A stretch of 64,000 bases of DNA from Gottschalkia acidurici 9a (GCF_000299355.1 NC_018664.1:310001-374000), one strand, 5' to 3'; counted from the first letter of the stretch, positions 42,121-51,458 are shown. Notes: generated by a model from the sequence alone, not told the origin. Program-made: numbers and translations.

Positions 42121-42146
42121 AAACTCCTTTATAAAGGAGTTTTTTA
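42121..42146 (+). terminator. Terminator after the amidase gene
   Basis: ACTCCTTTATAAAGGAGT is a perfect palindrome flanked by A residues before and six T residues after. Confidence 0.85.
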
Positions 42147-42216
42147 TTTTAAGTATTCATACTTTCTGTACCTCTTTAATATAAATTACTAATGCATTTA
42201 AAAGGAGGCTCAAGGT

Positions 42217-43227
42217 ATGAGAAAAATTAAAAGAATTGTATCTATAGTTTCAATAGGACTAATATCTCTAAGCTTATACGGTTGTAGCTCTATAGATAAG
42301 GTTAAAAGTATGATATTCGAAGAAGATCCTGACGTAGAGTTCATAAGAAGTGATGAGGAGGACATAAAAGTTAGTATGGAATCTAACTTAAGAGAAACGA
42401 TTATATACTATGAAAACGATAAAGGTTATCTAGTTCCTGTAAAGAGGGAAATACCCTGGGAAGAAGGTATAGGGAAGTCTGTCTTAAAAAATATGATAGA
42501 CAGCTCAGCTATAAGGGAAGATATAGAGAAGATAGGATTTAAACCTATAATTCCATCAGGAACTAAAGTTTTAGGAATGACTGTAAGTGAAACAACAGGT
42601 CTTTGTAAAGTTGACTTTAGTAGTGATATTCTTAATTATGAAACAAAAAAGCAAGAGGCAAATTTAGTAAAGGCAATAGTATATACATTAACAGAGTTTC
42701 CTAATATAAAAGAAGTTCAGATAATGATAGACGGAAAAGAGGGTAGTACGCTAAAGCACGGGACTGACATATCAAAACCTTTAAAAAGAGAAAATATAAA
42801 TTTAATAGAAACTTCAGAAGTAAATAATGATGGAGGATATTCTAAAATATTAGTATACTATAAGGGTACTAATGATAAAAAGTATGATCATTATGTTCCA
42901 ATTACAATTCCAGTATCTGCACCAATAGTAAATCCAGAAATGGCAGTAGAGAAACTATTTAAGAAACCTTCTAAAGAACTCTCTGGTTTATATACAGATA
43001 TACCTAATGGTGTAGAGTTTAAGGAAGCAAAGGTAACAGATGATACTATATATTTAAGTTTAGACTTAAAAGATAAAGAGGCTCTGAAAGAGCAAGATGT
43101 TGTTGATAAAATGACTAAAAATATAGGATTAACTTTAAATCAGTTTAAAGATATAAAAAATATAGAACTGCTGGTGGAGGGTAAAAAATTACAGGATACT
43201 GTACCTGCATTCGCTAATGAATATTAG
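42217..43227 (+). CDS. gerM: GerM-type lipoprotein with two GerMN domains
   Basis: 336 residues: lipoprotein signal with lipobox LYGC (Cys23), then two GerMN repeats (about 60-185 and 205-325), each with the alpha/beta pattern seen in LCKVDFSSDIL and IYLSLDL. In Bacillus, GerM is a sporulation and germination protein at the forespore membrane; a sporulation role is expected here. AAAGGAGG precedes the ATG. It heads gerM-rph-rdgB-phosphodiesterase, the same gene order as in B. subtilis. Confidence 0.9.
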   Translation: MRKIKRIVSIVSIGLISLSLYGCSSIDKVKSMIFEEDPDVEFIRSDEEDIKVSMESNLRETIIYYENDKGYLVPVKREIPWEEGIGKSVLKNMIDSSAIREDIEKIGFKPIIPSGTKVLGMTVSETTGLCKVDFSSDILNYETKKQEANLVKAIVYTLTEFPNIKEVQIMIDGKEGSTLKHGTDISKPLKRENINLIETSEVNNDGGYSKILVYYKGTNDKKYDHYVPITIPVSAPIVNPEMAVEKLFKKPSKELSGLYTDIPNGVEFKEAKVTDDTIYLSLDLKDKEALKEQDVVDKMTKNIGLTLNQFKDIKNIELLVEGKKLQDTVPAFANEY

Positions 43228-43324
43228 AGACTAGTAATAAGTAGAAAAAAGAAAAGATATCTGTTATTATTAAGATAAATATGGGAATAATTCTTAAGAT
43301 ACTAATAGTAGAAAGGTGATACGA

Positions 43325-44077
43325 ATGAGAATAGACGAAAGAAAATATGATGAAATTAGAAGTGTTAAGATTACAAGAAATTATTTAAAACATCCTCAGG
43401 GATCTGTACTTATAGAAGTGGGAGATACTAAAGTAATATGTACGGCTATGATAGAAGATAAAGTACCACATTTTTTAAGAGGCTGTGGAAAGGGCTGGAT
43501 AACAGCAGAATACTCTATGTTACCATCATCTACTATAGGTAGAAAAGTAAGAGAATCTAGTAGAGGAAGAATAGAGGGTAGAACACAGGAAATACAAAGA
43601 CTAATAGGAAGAGCACTAAGATCAGTAGTGGATTTAGAGAAATTAGGGGAGAAAACTATATGGATAGATTGCGATGTAATACAGGCCGATGGTGGAACTA
43701 GAACAGCCTCTATAACTGGATCATTTGTAGCTTTAGCAGATGCACTACATAAACTTTATTTACAAAAGAGTATAAATAATATTCCGCTTAAGAGTTTTTT
43801 GTCAGCGATTAGCGTAGGGGTAGTACAGGGAGAAAGTATGCTAGATTTATGCTATAAAGAAGATTCAAGTGCTAAAGTTGACATGAATGTAGTTATGACA
43901 GATAAAGGAGAATTTGTAGAATTACAAGGGACGGGAGAGGAGTCACCTTTTACATTTGATGAGTTAAATGAGTTAATAAAATTAGGTCAGAAAGGAAATA
44001 GAGAGCTTATAGAAAAACAAAAAGAAGCACTAGGAGAAATAGCGAATCTTATAGGAGTAGATGAGAGTAATGAATAA
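43325..44077 (+). CDS. rph: Ribonuclease PH
   Basis: 250 residues with RNase PH motifs: [28 protein letters not shown], the RxxR-rich [15 protein letters not shown] segment and the [18 protein letters not shown] phosphate and metal site. It trims tRNA 3' ends by phosphorolysis. The ATG at 43325 (MRIDER) follows AAAGGTGAT; the GTG at 43316 is inside that site. The end overlaps the start of rdgB. Confidence 0.96.
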   Translation: MRIDERKYDEIRSVKITRNYLKHPQGSVLIEVGDTKVICTAMIEDKVPHFLRGCGKGWITAEYSMLPSSTIGRKVRESSRGRIEGRTQEIQRLIGRALRSVVDLEKLGEKTIWIDCDVIQADGGTRTASITGSFVALADALHKLYLQKSINNIPLKSFLSAISVGVVQGESMLDLCYKEDSSAKVDMNVVMTDKGEFVELQGTGEESPFTFDELNELIKLGQKGNRELIEKQKEALGEIANLIGVDESNE

Positions 44078-44683
44078 GAAAAATTTGATTGTTTCAAGCG
44101 GAAATATTAATAAAATTAAAGAAATAAAAGATATTTTAAGTGATCTAAATATAAATGTACTATCAAAAGATGAAATAGGTTTAAAAAACTTAGATGTAAT
44201 AGAGGATGGAAATACATTAGAGGATAATGCTATAAAAAAGGCAGTAGAGATATCTAAGTATACTGATGGCATAGTAATATCAGATGACAGTGGACTGTTC
44301 GTGGACAAATTGAATGAGGAGCCGGGAGTATACTCTGCTAGATATTCTGGAGAAGAAGGAAATGATAATGCTAATAATGTTAAATTACTAAAAAACTTAG
44401 AAGGTGTACCTCTAGAAGAGAGAACTGCAAAGTTTAAAACAGCTATAGCTATAGTATTAGAGGATAAAAGTATAAAAACTGTAGTTGGAGATTGTAGTGG
44501 AAAGATAATATGGGAGAAAAGAGGAGACAATGGCTTTGGATACGATCCTCTGTTTATTCCAGACGGATATGACAAAACTTTTGGAGAACTAGATTCAAAA
44601 ATAAAAATAGTATTAGTCATAGAGCAGATGCTTTAAAAAAGTTGAAAGTAGAATTAAAAAACATATTACAAAGGATGAGTTAA
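44070..44683 (+). CDS. rdgB: XTP/dITP pyrophosphatase RdgB/HAM1, frameshifted near its 3' end
   Basis: It removes non-canonical purine nucleotides (ITP, XTP). Motifs [11 protein letters not shown] (N-terminus), [10 protein letters not shown] and [12 protein letters not shown] are intact. As written, the frame ends at 44636 with the unusual tail [12 protein letters not shown]. After the five-A run at 44603-44607, the +1 frame reads [17 protein letters not shown] and continues to a stop at 44683. That includes the conserved SHR motif needed for substrate binding. One missing A restores a normal-length protein. The Shine-Dalgarno of the next gene lies inside this restored end. Start: ATG 44070 by homology, or 44061 by SD spacing. 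Confidence 0.88.
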
Positions 44684-44684
44684 G

Positions 44685-45164
44685 TTGAAGATAGGTGTTA
44701 TAAGTGATACACATGGCTATATTGATGGATGCCTAGAAAAATTAAAGCAGATAGATAATTTAAATATTATAATTCATTTAGGTGACTATGTGAAAGATGC
44801 GATAAAAATAGAAAATGAATTAGGTAAGAAAGTTATATATGTAAAAGGCAACTGTGACTTTTCAGAAAATAATGTAGAAGAAGATAAATTAATAGAAATA
44901 GAAGGTAAAAAAATATTTATAACTCACGGACATTTATATAATGTGAAAAGTGATATGAATAGAGTTTTTTACAGGGGAAAAGAGTTAGATGCGGACATGA
45001 TACTATTTGGACATAGTCACGCATCTATGAAAATTGAAAGTGAAAATATACTAATATTAAATCCAGGTAGCCCAACTATACCAAGGGGTGGAAGTAAAAA
45101 GAGTATAGGAATTATAGAGATAGTAAATGGAGAAATAAAAAGTGAAATAATAAATATTGATTAA
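44685..45164 (+). CDS. YfcE/MJ0936-family metallophosphoesterase
   Basis: 159 residues with all calcineurin-like motifs: ISDTHG (about 6-11), HLGDYV, KGNCDF, ITHGH and FGHSH. Family members hydrolyse phosphodiesters; the natural substrate is unclear. The start is TTG at 44685 behind AAGGATGAG. It is the last gene of the gerM operon and corresponds to B. subtilis ysnB. Confidence 0.92.
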   Translation: MKIGVISDTHGYIDGCLEKLKQIDNLNIIIHLGDYVKDAIKIENELGKKVIYVKGNCDFSENNVEEDKLIEIEGKKIFITHGHLYNVKSDMNRVFYRGKELDADMILFGHSHASMKIESENILILNPGSPTIPRGGSKKSIGIIEIVNGEIKSEIINID

Positions 45165-45189
45165 AATATAAAAAAATAAATTAAAGTTG

Positions 45190-45285
45190 TTGACATGATA
45201 CTAGATTACATGATAGAATGAATTTTGTCGGACAGAGAGGTTAAAAGATATTAAATGTCGTTTAAAAACTTTAAATATCTTTTAA
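45190..45285 (+). promoter_or_regulatory. Promoter followed by a 12-base-pair inverted repeat upstream of the tRNA cluster
   Basis: TTGACA (45190-45195) and TAGAAT (45214-45219), 18 bases apart, precede TTAAAAGATATT (45241-45252), which pairs with AATATCTTTTAA (45274-45285). The hairpin lies just before the main tRNA promoter, so it may terminate a short transcript or bind a regulator. Confidence 0.45.
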
Positions 45286-45293
45286 AAAAAGTA

Positions 45294-45322
45294 TTGACAC
45301 AAGAAACAAAAGCTAGTATAAT
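45294..45322 (+). promoter_or_regulatory. Promoter of the tRNA His-Lys-Leu cluster
   Basis: TTGACA (45294-45299) and TATAAT (45317-45322) with a 17-base spacer, a near-consensus promoter 25 bases before tRNA-His. Confidence 0.85.
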
Positions 45323-45346
45323 TTATTATTGTTAGCGATTAAACAT

Positions 45347-45424
45347 GGTGGGTATAGCGTAGTTGGTTAACGCGTCGGATTGTGGTTCCGAAGACCGTGG
45401 GTTCGAGTCCCACTATCCACCCCA
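45347..45424 (+). tRNA. tRNA-His (GTG)
   Basis: Full cloverleaf with anticodon GTG. The extra 5' G (G-1 at 45347), paired with C73, is the identity mark of tRNA-His. The acceptor pairs GTGGGTA with TATCCAC and CCA is encoded. Confidence 0.97.
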
Positions 45425-45426
45425 AA

Positions 45427-45503
45427 TGACCTATTAGCTCAGTCGGTAGAGCACCTGACTTTTAATCAGGGTGTCCCGCGTTCGAGTCGCGGATGGGTCA
45501 CCA
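45427..45503 (+). tRNA. tRNA-Lys (TTT)
   Basis: Cloverleaf with anticodon TTT in CTTTTAA, T-arm GCG TTCGAGT CGC and encoded CCA. Only two bases separate it from tRNA-His. Confidence 0.97.
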
Positions 45504-45508
45504 CTTAT

Positions 45509-45593
45509 GCGGGAATGGCGGAATTGGCAGACGCGCTAGACTTAGGATCTAGTGCCGCAAGGCGTGGGGGTTCAAGTCCTCTTTCCCGCACCA
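45509..45593 (+). tRNA. tRNA-Leu (TAG), copy 1
   Basis: Class II tRNA of 85 bases with a long variable arm (TGCCGCAAGGCGT), anticodon TAG, acceptor GCGGGAA/TTCCCGC and encoded CCA. A second copy at 54968 differs by a compensated acceptor pair. Confidence 0.97.
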
Positions 45594-45616
45594 ATTACAT
45601 ATAAAACGAATAAATG

Positions 45617-45650
45617 AACATTTGCTTTTGTTAAGGCAAATGTTTGTTTG
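45617..45650 (+). terminator. Terminator between tRNA-Leu and tRNA-Arg
   Basis: AACATTTGC (45617-45625) pairs with GCAAATGTT (45636-45644), followed by a T-rich stretch. tRNA-Arg downstream has no clear promoter, so read-through may occur. Confidence 0.65.
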
Positions 45651-45671
45651 TATTACGGCGAAAATATCCAT

Positions 45672-45748
45672 GCATCCTTAGCTCAATTGGATAGAGTAGC
45701 TGGCTTCGAACCAGTTGGTTGGGGGTTCGAGTCCCTCAGGATGTGCCA
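45672..45748 (+). tRNA. tRNA-Arg (TCG)
   Basis: Cloverleaf with anticodon TCG in CTTCGAA and stem GCTGG/CCAGT, T-arm GGGGG TTCGAGT CCCTC and encoded CCA. The first acceptor pair is G-T (GCATCCT with AGGATGT), a mild oddity. Confidence 0.94.
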
Positions 45749-45750
45749 AT

Positions 45751-45794
45751 AAAAAATAAGATCAGAATTGAATTCAATTCTGATCTTATTTTTT
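45751..45794. terminator. Bidirectional terminator after tRNA-Arg
   Basis: A perfect 44-base palindrome with A-run and T-run ends lies between tRNA-Arg and the opposing flavoprotein gene, whose stop codon is at its edge. Confidence 0.92.
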
Positions 45795-46263
45795 ATTTAT
45801 AGTACTTACCTGTGCATTCTTTAATCTCAATTTCTATAACAGCAGTACCTTTCACCATATTTTCAGGCAGATCATAGCCAGAAAAGTTTGGTGTAAATTT
45901 ATTTATTATTTTGTTTAATACTTCTCTTTTAAGACTTAAGTCGTCTACTATCTTAGCGTATCCTAATGCAACAATACTATTATATTCAGTATTAGTATCA
46001 CAAGGGTCAGTATCACTTGCTATGAGTCCAAGCATTTCATTAATTTCAAAGCAAACCTTAGGGTTTCTGATTATATTATCAATTTTTTGACCTTTAGGAA
46101 GACCATGTAGATATATTTTTTCATTTAGGTAAACAAAGTGCATTGCAATTGCATAGGGGAATCCATCAGAATTTAAGGTTGCAAGTGTACCTATATGAGC
46201 TCTGTTAAATAGAGAAACTATTTGATCTGAAGTTAATTGATGCTTTTTCATTCTATTTTGCAT
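45793..46263 (-). CDS. Pyridoxamine 5'-phosphate oxidase-family (split-barrel flavin-binding) protein
   Basis: 156 residues of the FMN-binding split-barrel superfamily: HIGTLATLNSDGFPYAIAMHFVY (about 23-45, given here only by its start) and LHGLPKGQKIDNI, with CFEINE following. Relatives are nitroimidazole-resistance-like or heme/flavin proteins; the true PNPOx activity is not implied. GAGGTGAT precedes the ATG. It diverges from a MocR regulator gene 129 bases away, which likely controls it. Confidence 0.85.
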   Translation of the reverse strand: MQNRMKKHQLTSDQIVSLFNRAHIGTLATLNSDGFPYAIAMHFVYLNEKIYLHGLPKGQKIDNIIRNPKVCFEINEMLGLIASDTDPCDTNTEYNSIVALGYAKIVDDLSLKREVLNKIINKFTPNFSGYDLPENMVKGTAVIEIEIKECTGKYYK

Positions 46264-46392
46264 AGCATATCACCTCATATTTTAAATATTTGTTGGATTT
46301 ATTCCATTGGCAATATTATACTATAAATTGGACATATAAAAAGAACCACTTCTGTAATAAAAATAGGATACAGTTAAATATGAGGTGATAAT

Positions 46393-47838
46393 ATGATTTA
46401 TATAAATAATTTAATAAAAACACCACTATATCAACAGATATATCAACAGATAAAAAGTGAGATTATCATAGGAAATCTTAAAGCTGGGGATAAGTTAATT
46501 TCTACGAGAGAGCTAGCAAAGACACTATGTGTATCTAGAAATACAGTAGAGAGAGCTTATTTTCAACTTTGTATAGAAGGTTATGTTATTAGTAAAGTCG
46601 GATCAGGATTTGTAGTTCAAACTATTGATGATAACTTATTTGTAGAATCTAAAGGTACAAGTGACACAACGGCTAATGAAAGTCATAATGAGAATGAAAT
46701 ATTCAATTTGGAGGCTGTAGAAAGTGAAAAATATTATAAATATAACTTTGAGTATGGAAGTCTTGATAGTGAAGGATTTCCGTACTCATTATGGAGACGC
46801 TTAACCTCAGAAGCTTTAAATTCAGAAGACATTAGAGATATTAATAATTATAGTGATAAGCAAGGTGACATTAGTTTACGAATTGAAATAATGAAACATT
46901 TAAGGAAGTCAAGAGGAATACGCTGTAGTCCTAATCAAATTATATTGTGCAGTGGAGTACAACATGCAATTGACTTGATATGTAAGCTCATACCATTTGA
47001 AGAACGTAAATTGGCAATGGAGGAACCAGGATATAATGGAGCAAAAATTGTCTTCAACAATAATGGGTTTGAAATTTTTCCTGTACCAGTAGGAATTGAT
47101 GGAATAAGATTGAAAGAACTAGTAAATTTGAATGTAAAAGCTGTTTATATTACGCCATCACATCAATTTCCTACAGGTGCAATTATGCCTATCCAGAATA
47201 GAAATGAATTGCTTAATTGGGCAACTCAAAACAATGTTTTTATTATTGAAGATGACTATGATAGTGAATTTCGATATAATTCAAGACCAATTCCATCACT
47301 ACAATCTATTAATGTTAATGATAGAGTAATTTACTTAGGCACTTTTTCAAAGGCGTTATCTCCAGGGCTACGTATGAGCTATATGGTATTGCCAAATTCA
47401 TTAATAGCTAGATATAATGATATATTTTCAGGATATTATTCTACAGTTTCATGGTTGCAACAAAAAGTCGTTAGCCTATATATTGAAAGAGGTCACTTTG
47501 AGAGATACATTAGAAAATCATGTTTATTGAATAAAAATAAGCACGATATTTTAGTTAAAACAGTTAATGATGTTATGGGTGACAAGGTAAATATATATGG
47601 AAATAATGCAGGACTACATATCCTATTAGAGTTTTTAAATGGAGAGAGTCAAGACTGGCTGATAAAAAGGGCTAAAGAATATAAGGTAAAAGTATATCCT
47701 ACATATCCATACTGGATAAACGAAGACAATTGTCCCAAAAACATAATTCTTTTAGGATTTAGTTCATTAAGCGAGAAAGAAATAGTTGAGGGGGTTAATA
47801 TATTAAATAAAGCATGGTTTAAAAATATAAATAGGTAA
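46393..47838 (+). CDS. MocR/PdxR-type regulator (GntR HTH fused to aminotransferase fold)
   Basis: 481 residues. The GntR winged helix (about 8-75: LYQQIYQQIKSEI, STRELAKTL, VSRNTVERAY) is joined to a class I aminotransferase domain with EDDYDSEFRY and the PLP-binding Lys in FSKALSPGLRMSY. MocR proteins sense PLP or related compounds and regulate adjacent genes. The divergent flavin-binding gene is the probable target. TGAGGTGAT precedes the ATG. Confidence 0.93.
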   Translation: MIYINNLIKTPLYQQIYQQIKSEIIIGNLKAGDKLISTRELAKTLCVSRNTVERAYFQLCIEGYVISKVGSGFVVQTIDDNLFVESKGTSDTTANESHNENEIFNLEAVESEKYYKYNFEYGSLDSEGFPYSLWRRLTSEALNSEDIRDINNYSDKQGDISLRIEIMKHLRKSRGIRCSPNQIILCSGVQHAIDLICKLIPFEERKLAMEEPGYNGAKIVFNNNGFEIFPVPVGIDGIRLKELVNLNVKAVYITPSHQFPTGAIMPIQNRNELLNWATQNNVFIIEDDYDSEFRYNSRPIPSLQSINVNDRVIYLGTFSKALSPGLRMSYMVLPNSLIARYNDIFSGYYSTVSWLQQKVVSLYIERGHFERYIRKSCLLNKNKHDILVKTVNDVMGDKVNIYGNNAGLHILLEFLNGESQDWLIKRAKEYKVKVYPTYPYWINEDNCPKNIILLGFSSLSEKEIVEGVNILNKAWFKNINR

Positions 47839-47991
47839 TAGACTTTTTAAACTATTTAGAACGAATATAGTAAAATTGATAATTCTCAGTAACAAGATAA
47901 TCAATTACAAGATAATAATTTGAAAGACAATTTTAAATAAATAAGATAAAATATATTATAAAGAGAACATAGATTCTAGGGAGGGAATAAC

Positions 47992-48468
47992 ATGAAGAAT
48001 GCATTTTGTTATGAAACTATGATTGGTAAAATAGTAATTATAGAGAATGGAACGGCAATTACTCATGCATACTTGGGAGAAGATATACCTAATGGTGTAG
48101 ACATTATAGAAACATCCTTATTAAAACAAGCAAAAAATGAGTTAATAGAATATCTTGATGGAAAAAGAAAAAAATTTAATATATCTCTTGAGCCAAATGG
48201 CACAGAATTTCAGCAAAAGGTTTGGAACTCATTAAAAGAAATTCCTTATGGCAAAACTTATAGTTATAAAGATATAGCAGAAAATATAGGTAATGTAAAG
48301 GCATGTCGTGCTGTGGGAATGGCAAACAATAAAAATCCAATTATGATATTTATCCCTTGTCATCGTGTGATAGGATCTAACGGTAAGTTAGTTGGTTATG
48401 CAGGTGGACTAGATATGAAAGAAAAGCTTTTACAAATAGAAAAACAAAATATAGATAAGTTAAGTTAA
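47992..48468 (+). CDS. ogt: Methylated-DNA-[protein]-cysteine S-methyltransferase
   Basis: 158 residues. The active-site Cys123 lies in PCHRV, with upstream helix-turn-helix YGKTYSYKDIAENIG and RAVGMANNKNP. It removes methyl groups from O6-methylguanine in a single-use reaction. AGGGAGG precedes the ATG. An alkylation-repair glycosylase-type gene follows, so the two form a DNA alkylation repair pair. Confidence 0.95.
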   Translation: MKNAFCYETMIGKIVIIENGTAITHAYLGEDIPNGVDIIETSLLKQAKNELIEYLDGKRKKFNISLEPNGTEFQQKVWNSLKEIPYGKTYSYKDIAENIGNVKACRAVGMANNKNPIMIFIPCHRVIGSNGKLVGYAGGLDMKEKLLQIEKQNIDKLS

Positions 48469-48547
48469 GTATCTTAATCTTATATAGTTTCACTAAAGAA
48501 TAACTTATGAATATGAAGAAAGTATACTCATAAAGGAGCATGTGACG

Positions 48548-49231
48548 TTGGAAAAGACAATAAGAGATCAAATATTTGAATTAGCAGATGAAGAATATAG
48601 AAAGTTTCATAGTAAACTATGCCCTGGAGTTGATAATATTGTAGGAGTTAGAATGCCACTGTTAAGAAACCTCGCTAAGCAAATTGCTAAAGGTGATTGG
48701 CGAGAGTATATGAAAATGGCTCAAGATGAATACTATGAAGAAGTGATGTTACAAGGCATAGTTTTGGGATATGTAAAGGTCTACATTGAAGAGTTGCTAG
48801 GTTATATTGAGGAATTTGTTCCTAAAATCAATAACTGGGGTGTTTGTGATAGCTTCTGTAATGGACTAAAGTTCACAAAACAGAATATGGAGCGTGTTTG
48901 GAGCTTCTTAAATCCATATTTGTATTCAGAAGAAGAATTTGATGTACGCTTTGGTATTGTAATGCTTCTTAATTATTATATTGAAGAAGACTATATAGAT
49001 AGAGTGTTACAGCTACTAGACACAATAAAACATGAGGGTTACTATGTTAAAATGGCAATTGCGTGGAATATATCTATTTGCTATATAAAGTTTCCAGAAA
49101 GAACTATGAAATATTTACAAAAGAATAATTTAGATGACTTTACTTATAATAAATCGTTACAAAAAATTACGGAGTCATTAAGGATAGATAAAGAAACGAA
49201 AACATTAATTCGTAGCATGAAACGCAAATAA
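48548..49231 (+). CDS. DNA alkylation repair protein (AlkD/HEAT-repeat family)
   Basis: About 227 residues, predicted all-helical HEAT-like repeats. It has the motifs of the family: GVRMPLLRNLAKQIAKGDW, EEVMLQGIVLGY, NWGVCDSFC and VRFGIVMLLNYY. Relatives excise bulky or positively charged alkylated bases. The start is ambiguous: TTG 48548 is nine bases from AAAGGAG, GTG 48542 only three. Confidence 0.85.
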   Translation: MEKTIRDQIFELADEEYRKFHSKLCPGVDNIVGVRMPLLRNLAKQIAKGDWREYMKMAQDEYYEEVMLQGIVLGYVKVYIEELLGYIEEFVPKINNWGVCDSFCNGLKFTKQNMERVWSFLNPYLYSEEEFDVRFGIVMLLNYYIEEDYIDRVLQLLDTIKHEGYYVKMAIAWNISICYIKFPERTMKYLQKNNLDDFTYNKSLQKITESLRIDKETKTLIRSMKRK

Positions 49232-49634
49232 CATAAATATAGTCTATGTATAAATACTACTTAATTAATGACTATAATTCTATTGAAGTAATTATTTATA
49301 CTTGTGAGGTCTTAATTTTTAATAATTTTTAAAATATTAGAAAGACACTGAGGAAAATAGAGAAATAGGTATAGTAATGATATGGAAAAAATAGATTTTA
49401 TTAAATTTATAAATAAGTTGCAAATATTAAATTAATATTATATACTAGGGAGTGTTGAAAAAGTACGGTTAATATACTTCTGATGTATTTATATGAAAAT
49501 TAGATGTATGAGAGAAGGCCAAATATTAGAAAAAAGGTGAAATCTTAAAAGTTTCACCTTTTTTACTTTTAGATAAATCAAAATATGGGTATCATATAAA
49601 TAGTAGTTAACTATAATAGAAAGGGGAGATTACA
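49232..49634 (+). other. Intergenic region without a gene
   Basis: About 400 bases of AT-rich sequence. The only clear element is the hairpin at 49530-49564. The stretch near 49449-49465 (GGGAGTGTTGAAAAAGT) recalls the ends of some insertion sequences but no matching end or transposase is present. Confidence 0.6.
49530..49564 (+). terminator. Terminator in the gap before the Spo0E-like gene
   Basis: A perfect 13-base-pair stem (49530-49542 with 49552-49564) with A and T runs; it can act on both strands. It does not follow a visible gene closely. Confidence 0.75.
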
Positions 49635-49847
49635 TTGGCTCATAAGAAATGTGACTGTGCTATGACTGAGGTAATATCCAATATTGAACTACAGGAAATA
49701 GAAAGAAAAATAGAAATGCGTAGAAAAAGCTTATATAGTTTAATTGATGATAACTATGACTTTACGGATAAAACCATGGTATTAGAAAGTCAAAAGTTAG
49801 ATAAGCTATTAAATATATATGAAAAATTAAAGAAAACAGTACACTGA
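49635..49847 (+). CDS. Spo0E-like sporulation regulatory protein
   Basis: 70 residues, helical hairpin typical of Spo0E-like aspartyl-phosphate phosphatases, with the signature SQKLDKLL (about 54-61; consensus SQxLDxLI). Such proteins dephosphorylate Spo0A-P and delay sporulation. The start is TTG at 49635 behind AAAGGGGAG. A Cys-containing N-terminus (KKCDCAM) is a minor oddity. Confidence 0.85.
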   Translation: MAHKKCDCAMTEVISNIELQEIERKIEMRRKSLYSLIDDNYDFTDKTMVLESQKLDKLLNIYEKLKKTVH

Positions 49848-49850
49848 GAC

Positions 49851-49883
49851 ACCATTCATTGAAATTTTAATGAGTGGTTTTTT
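49851..49883 (+). terminator. Terminator after the Spo0E-like gene
   Basis: ACCATTCATT (49851-49860) pairs with AATGAGTGGT (49869-49878) with one G-U pair, then six T residues. Confidence 0.85.
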
Positions 49884-49980
49884 GTTTGAAAATTTATTGA
49901 ATTAAGTTCTATTTTGCCACATAATATATTTAGGTTATTTATAGTGTATAAAATCAAGCAGTTAGAGAAAAGGAGCAAGC

Positions 49981-51330
49981 ATGGAAAAGGAAAAACAACA
50001 AGTTAGAGGCATTAGAAGAGATATATTTGCATTAGCAATACCAGCTATATTAGAAATGATGTTACATACTTTAGTGTGGACTGCAGATACAGCTATGGTT
50101 GGAAGACTTGATCCAGCATCTATTTCATCTGTGAACTTAGGTTCTCAAATGGTATTTACTATAAGTAGTATTTTAGGAGGATTAGGTATAGGAGCGACAG
50201 CTTTAGTTGCTAGATACATAGGTGCAAATGATAAAGAAAAGGCAGAAAGAATAGCTACACAGTCTATAGGAATAGGTATAATTATAAGTTTATTAATTGG
50301 TATAACAGGAATATTAACTTCAAACATGATATTTAGAAATATTGTTAAAGATCCAGAAGTTGTAACTCTTGGTACACAGTATTTGGAAATTTTATTTATA
50401 GGAAGTATATTTTTAATTCCTTTACTTATAACAAATGCAATAATAAGAGGTAGTGGAAATACAGTAATACCACTTATATCAGCTGTGGTTGCAAATATAT
50501 TCAATATAGTATGGGACTATATACTTATATTTGGTAAGTTCGGATTTCCAAGACTAGAAGTAAGAGGAGCGGCTATTGCTACAGCAGGTTCACAATTATT
50601 AGGGCTTACAATAACATTAACATTTTTAATGTTAGGGAAAACTGACATTAAAGTGAAGCTAAAAAATATTTTTAAATTTAAGCTTAGAGATATAAAGAGT
50701 ATAGTAAATCTTAGTTTACCAGCTACATTGGAAGTTACAATGAATGAAGGAAGTAGATTAATATCTGCATTCTGGGTAGCACAACTAGGAACGCTAGCAT
50801 TTTCAGGTCATTCACTAGCATCAGCTGCAGAGTCAGTATCATATATGCCGGGCAATGGATTCACTATTGCAACTACTGCTTTAATTGGACGGAGTATGGG
50901 AGCTAGAAACATAGATAGAGCAGAGTTGACTGTTAAAAAATCACAAAAATATGCAGTAATCATGATGGCAGCTATAGCAATTATATTTTTCACTATTCCA
51001 TATCCAATAATGAGATTATATAGTAATAATCTTGATTCAGTAAGCATAGCAGCAAGATGTTTAAGAGTTGGAGCACTTGAACAGATACCTATAGCTATTG
51101 CTATGGTTTATTCTGGGGCACTTAAAGGTGCTGGAGATACTAAAGGGCCATTTAAGATAGCACTTATAATAAATTTATTTGTGAGACTACCTTTGATCTT
51201 TATAATTGTGTTTATAGCAAAAGCAAGAATAGAATATGTGTGGCTGGCTACAGCAATGCAATATGTAGCAGAAGCTATATTGATGAGGATAAGATATAAA
51301 AGAGGAAGATGGAAAAGTATAAGTATATAG
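49981..51330 (+). CDS. MATE-family efflux transporter (copy 1)
   Basis: 449 residues, about 12 membrane segments in two MatE repeats. The N-terminal IPAILEMMLHTLVWTADTAMVG and the middle LPATLEVTMNEGS match the start of each repeat. It exports cationic drugs or metabolites using sodium or proton gradients. AAAGGAG precedes the ATG. A second MATE gene lies at 60508, only distantly similar. Confidence 0.93.
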   Translation: MEKEKQQVRGIRRDIFALAIPAILEMMLHTLVWTADTAMVGRLDPASISSVNLGSQMVFTISSILGGLGIGATALVARYIGANDKEKAERIATQSIGIGIIISLLIGITGILTSNMIFRNIVKDPEVVTLGTQYLEILFIGSIFLIPLLITNAIIRGSGNTVIPLISAVVANIFNIVWDYILIFGKFGFPRLEVRGAAIATAGSQLLGLTITLTFLMLGKTDIKVKLKNIFKFKLRDIKSIVNLSLPATLEVTMNEGSRLISAFWVAQLGTLAFSGHSLASAAESVSYMPGNGFTIATTALIGRSMGARNIDRAELTVKKSQKYAVIMMAAIAIIFFTIPYPIMRLYSNNLDSVSIAARCLRVGALEQIPIAIAMVYSGALKGAGDTKGPFKIALIINLFVRLPLIFIIVFIAKARIEYVWLATAMQYVAEAILMRIRYKRGRWKSISI

Positions 51331-51458
51331 AAATAGAAAGAATAGATATCTGAGAATACACTAATTGAATATGTAAGCAACATTGAGGAATAAACACTGA
51401 GAAATATTAATACTATGATAGCATAATGCATTTGTTTAAATTAAAAAGGAGGAATAAT

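Noticed and set aside
44030-44620. Minus-strand open frame of 196 codons
   Set aside because: Antisense of rdgB with no ribosome site or recognisable motif.
45380-45604. Plus-strand open frame of 74 codons
   Set aside because: It lies across the tRNA-His, tRNA-Lys and tRNA-Leu genes and its peptide is only tRNA sequence translated.
49449-49465. Insertion-sequence terminal repeat
   Set aside because: Resembles some IS ends, but no second end, target duplication or transposase remnant is visible nearby.
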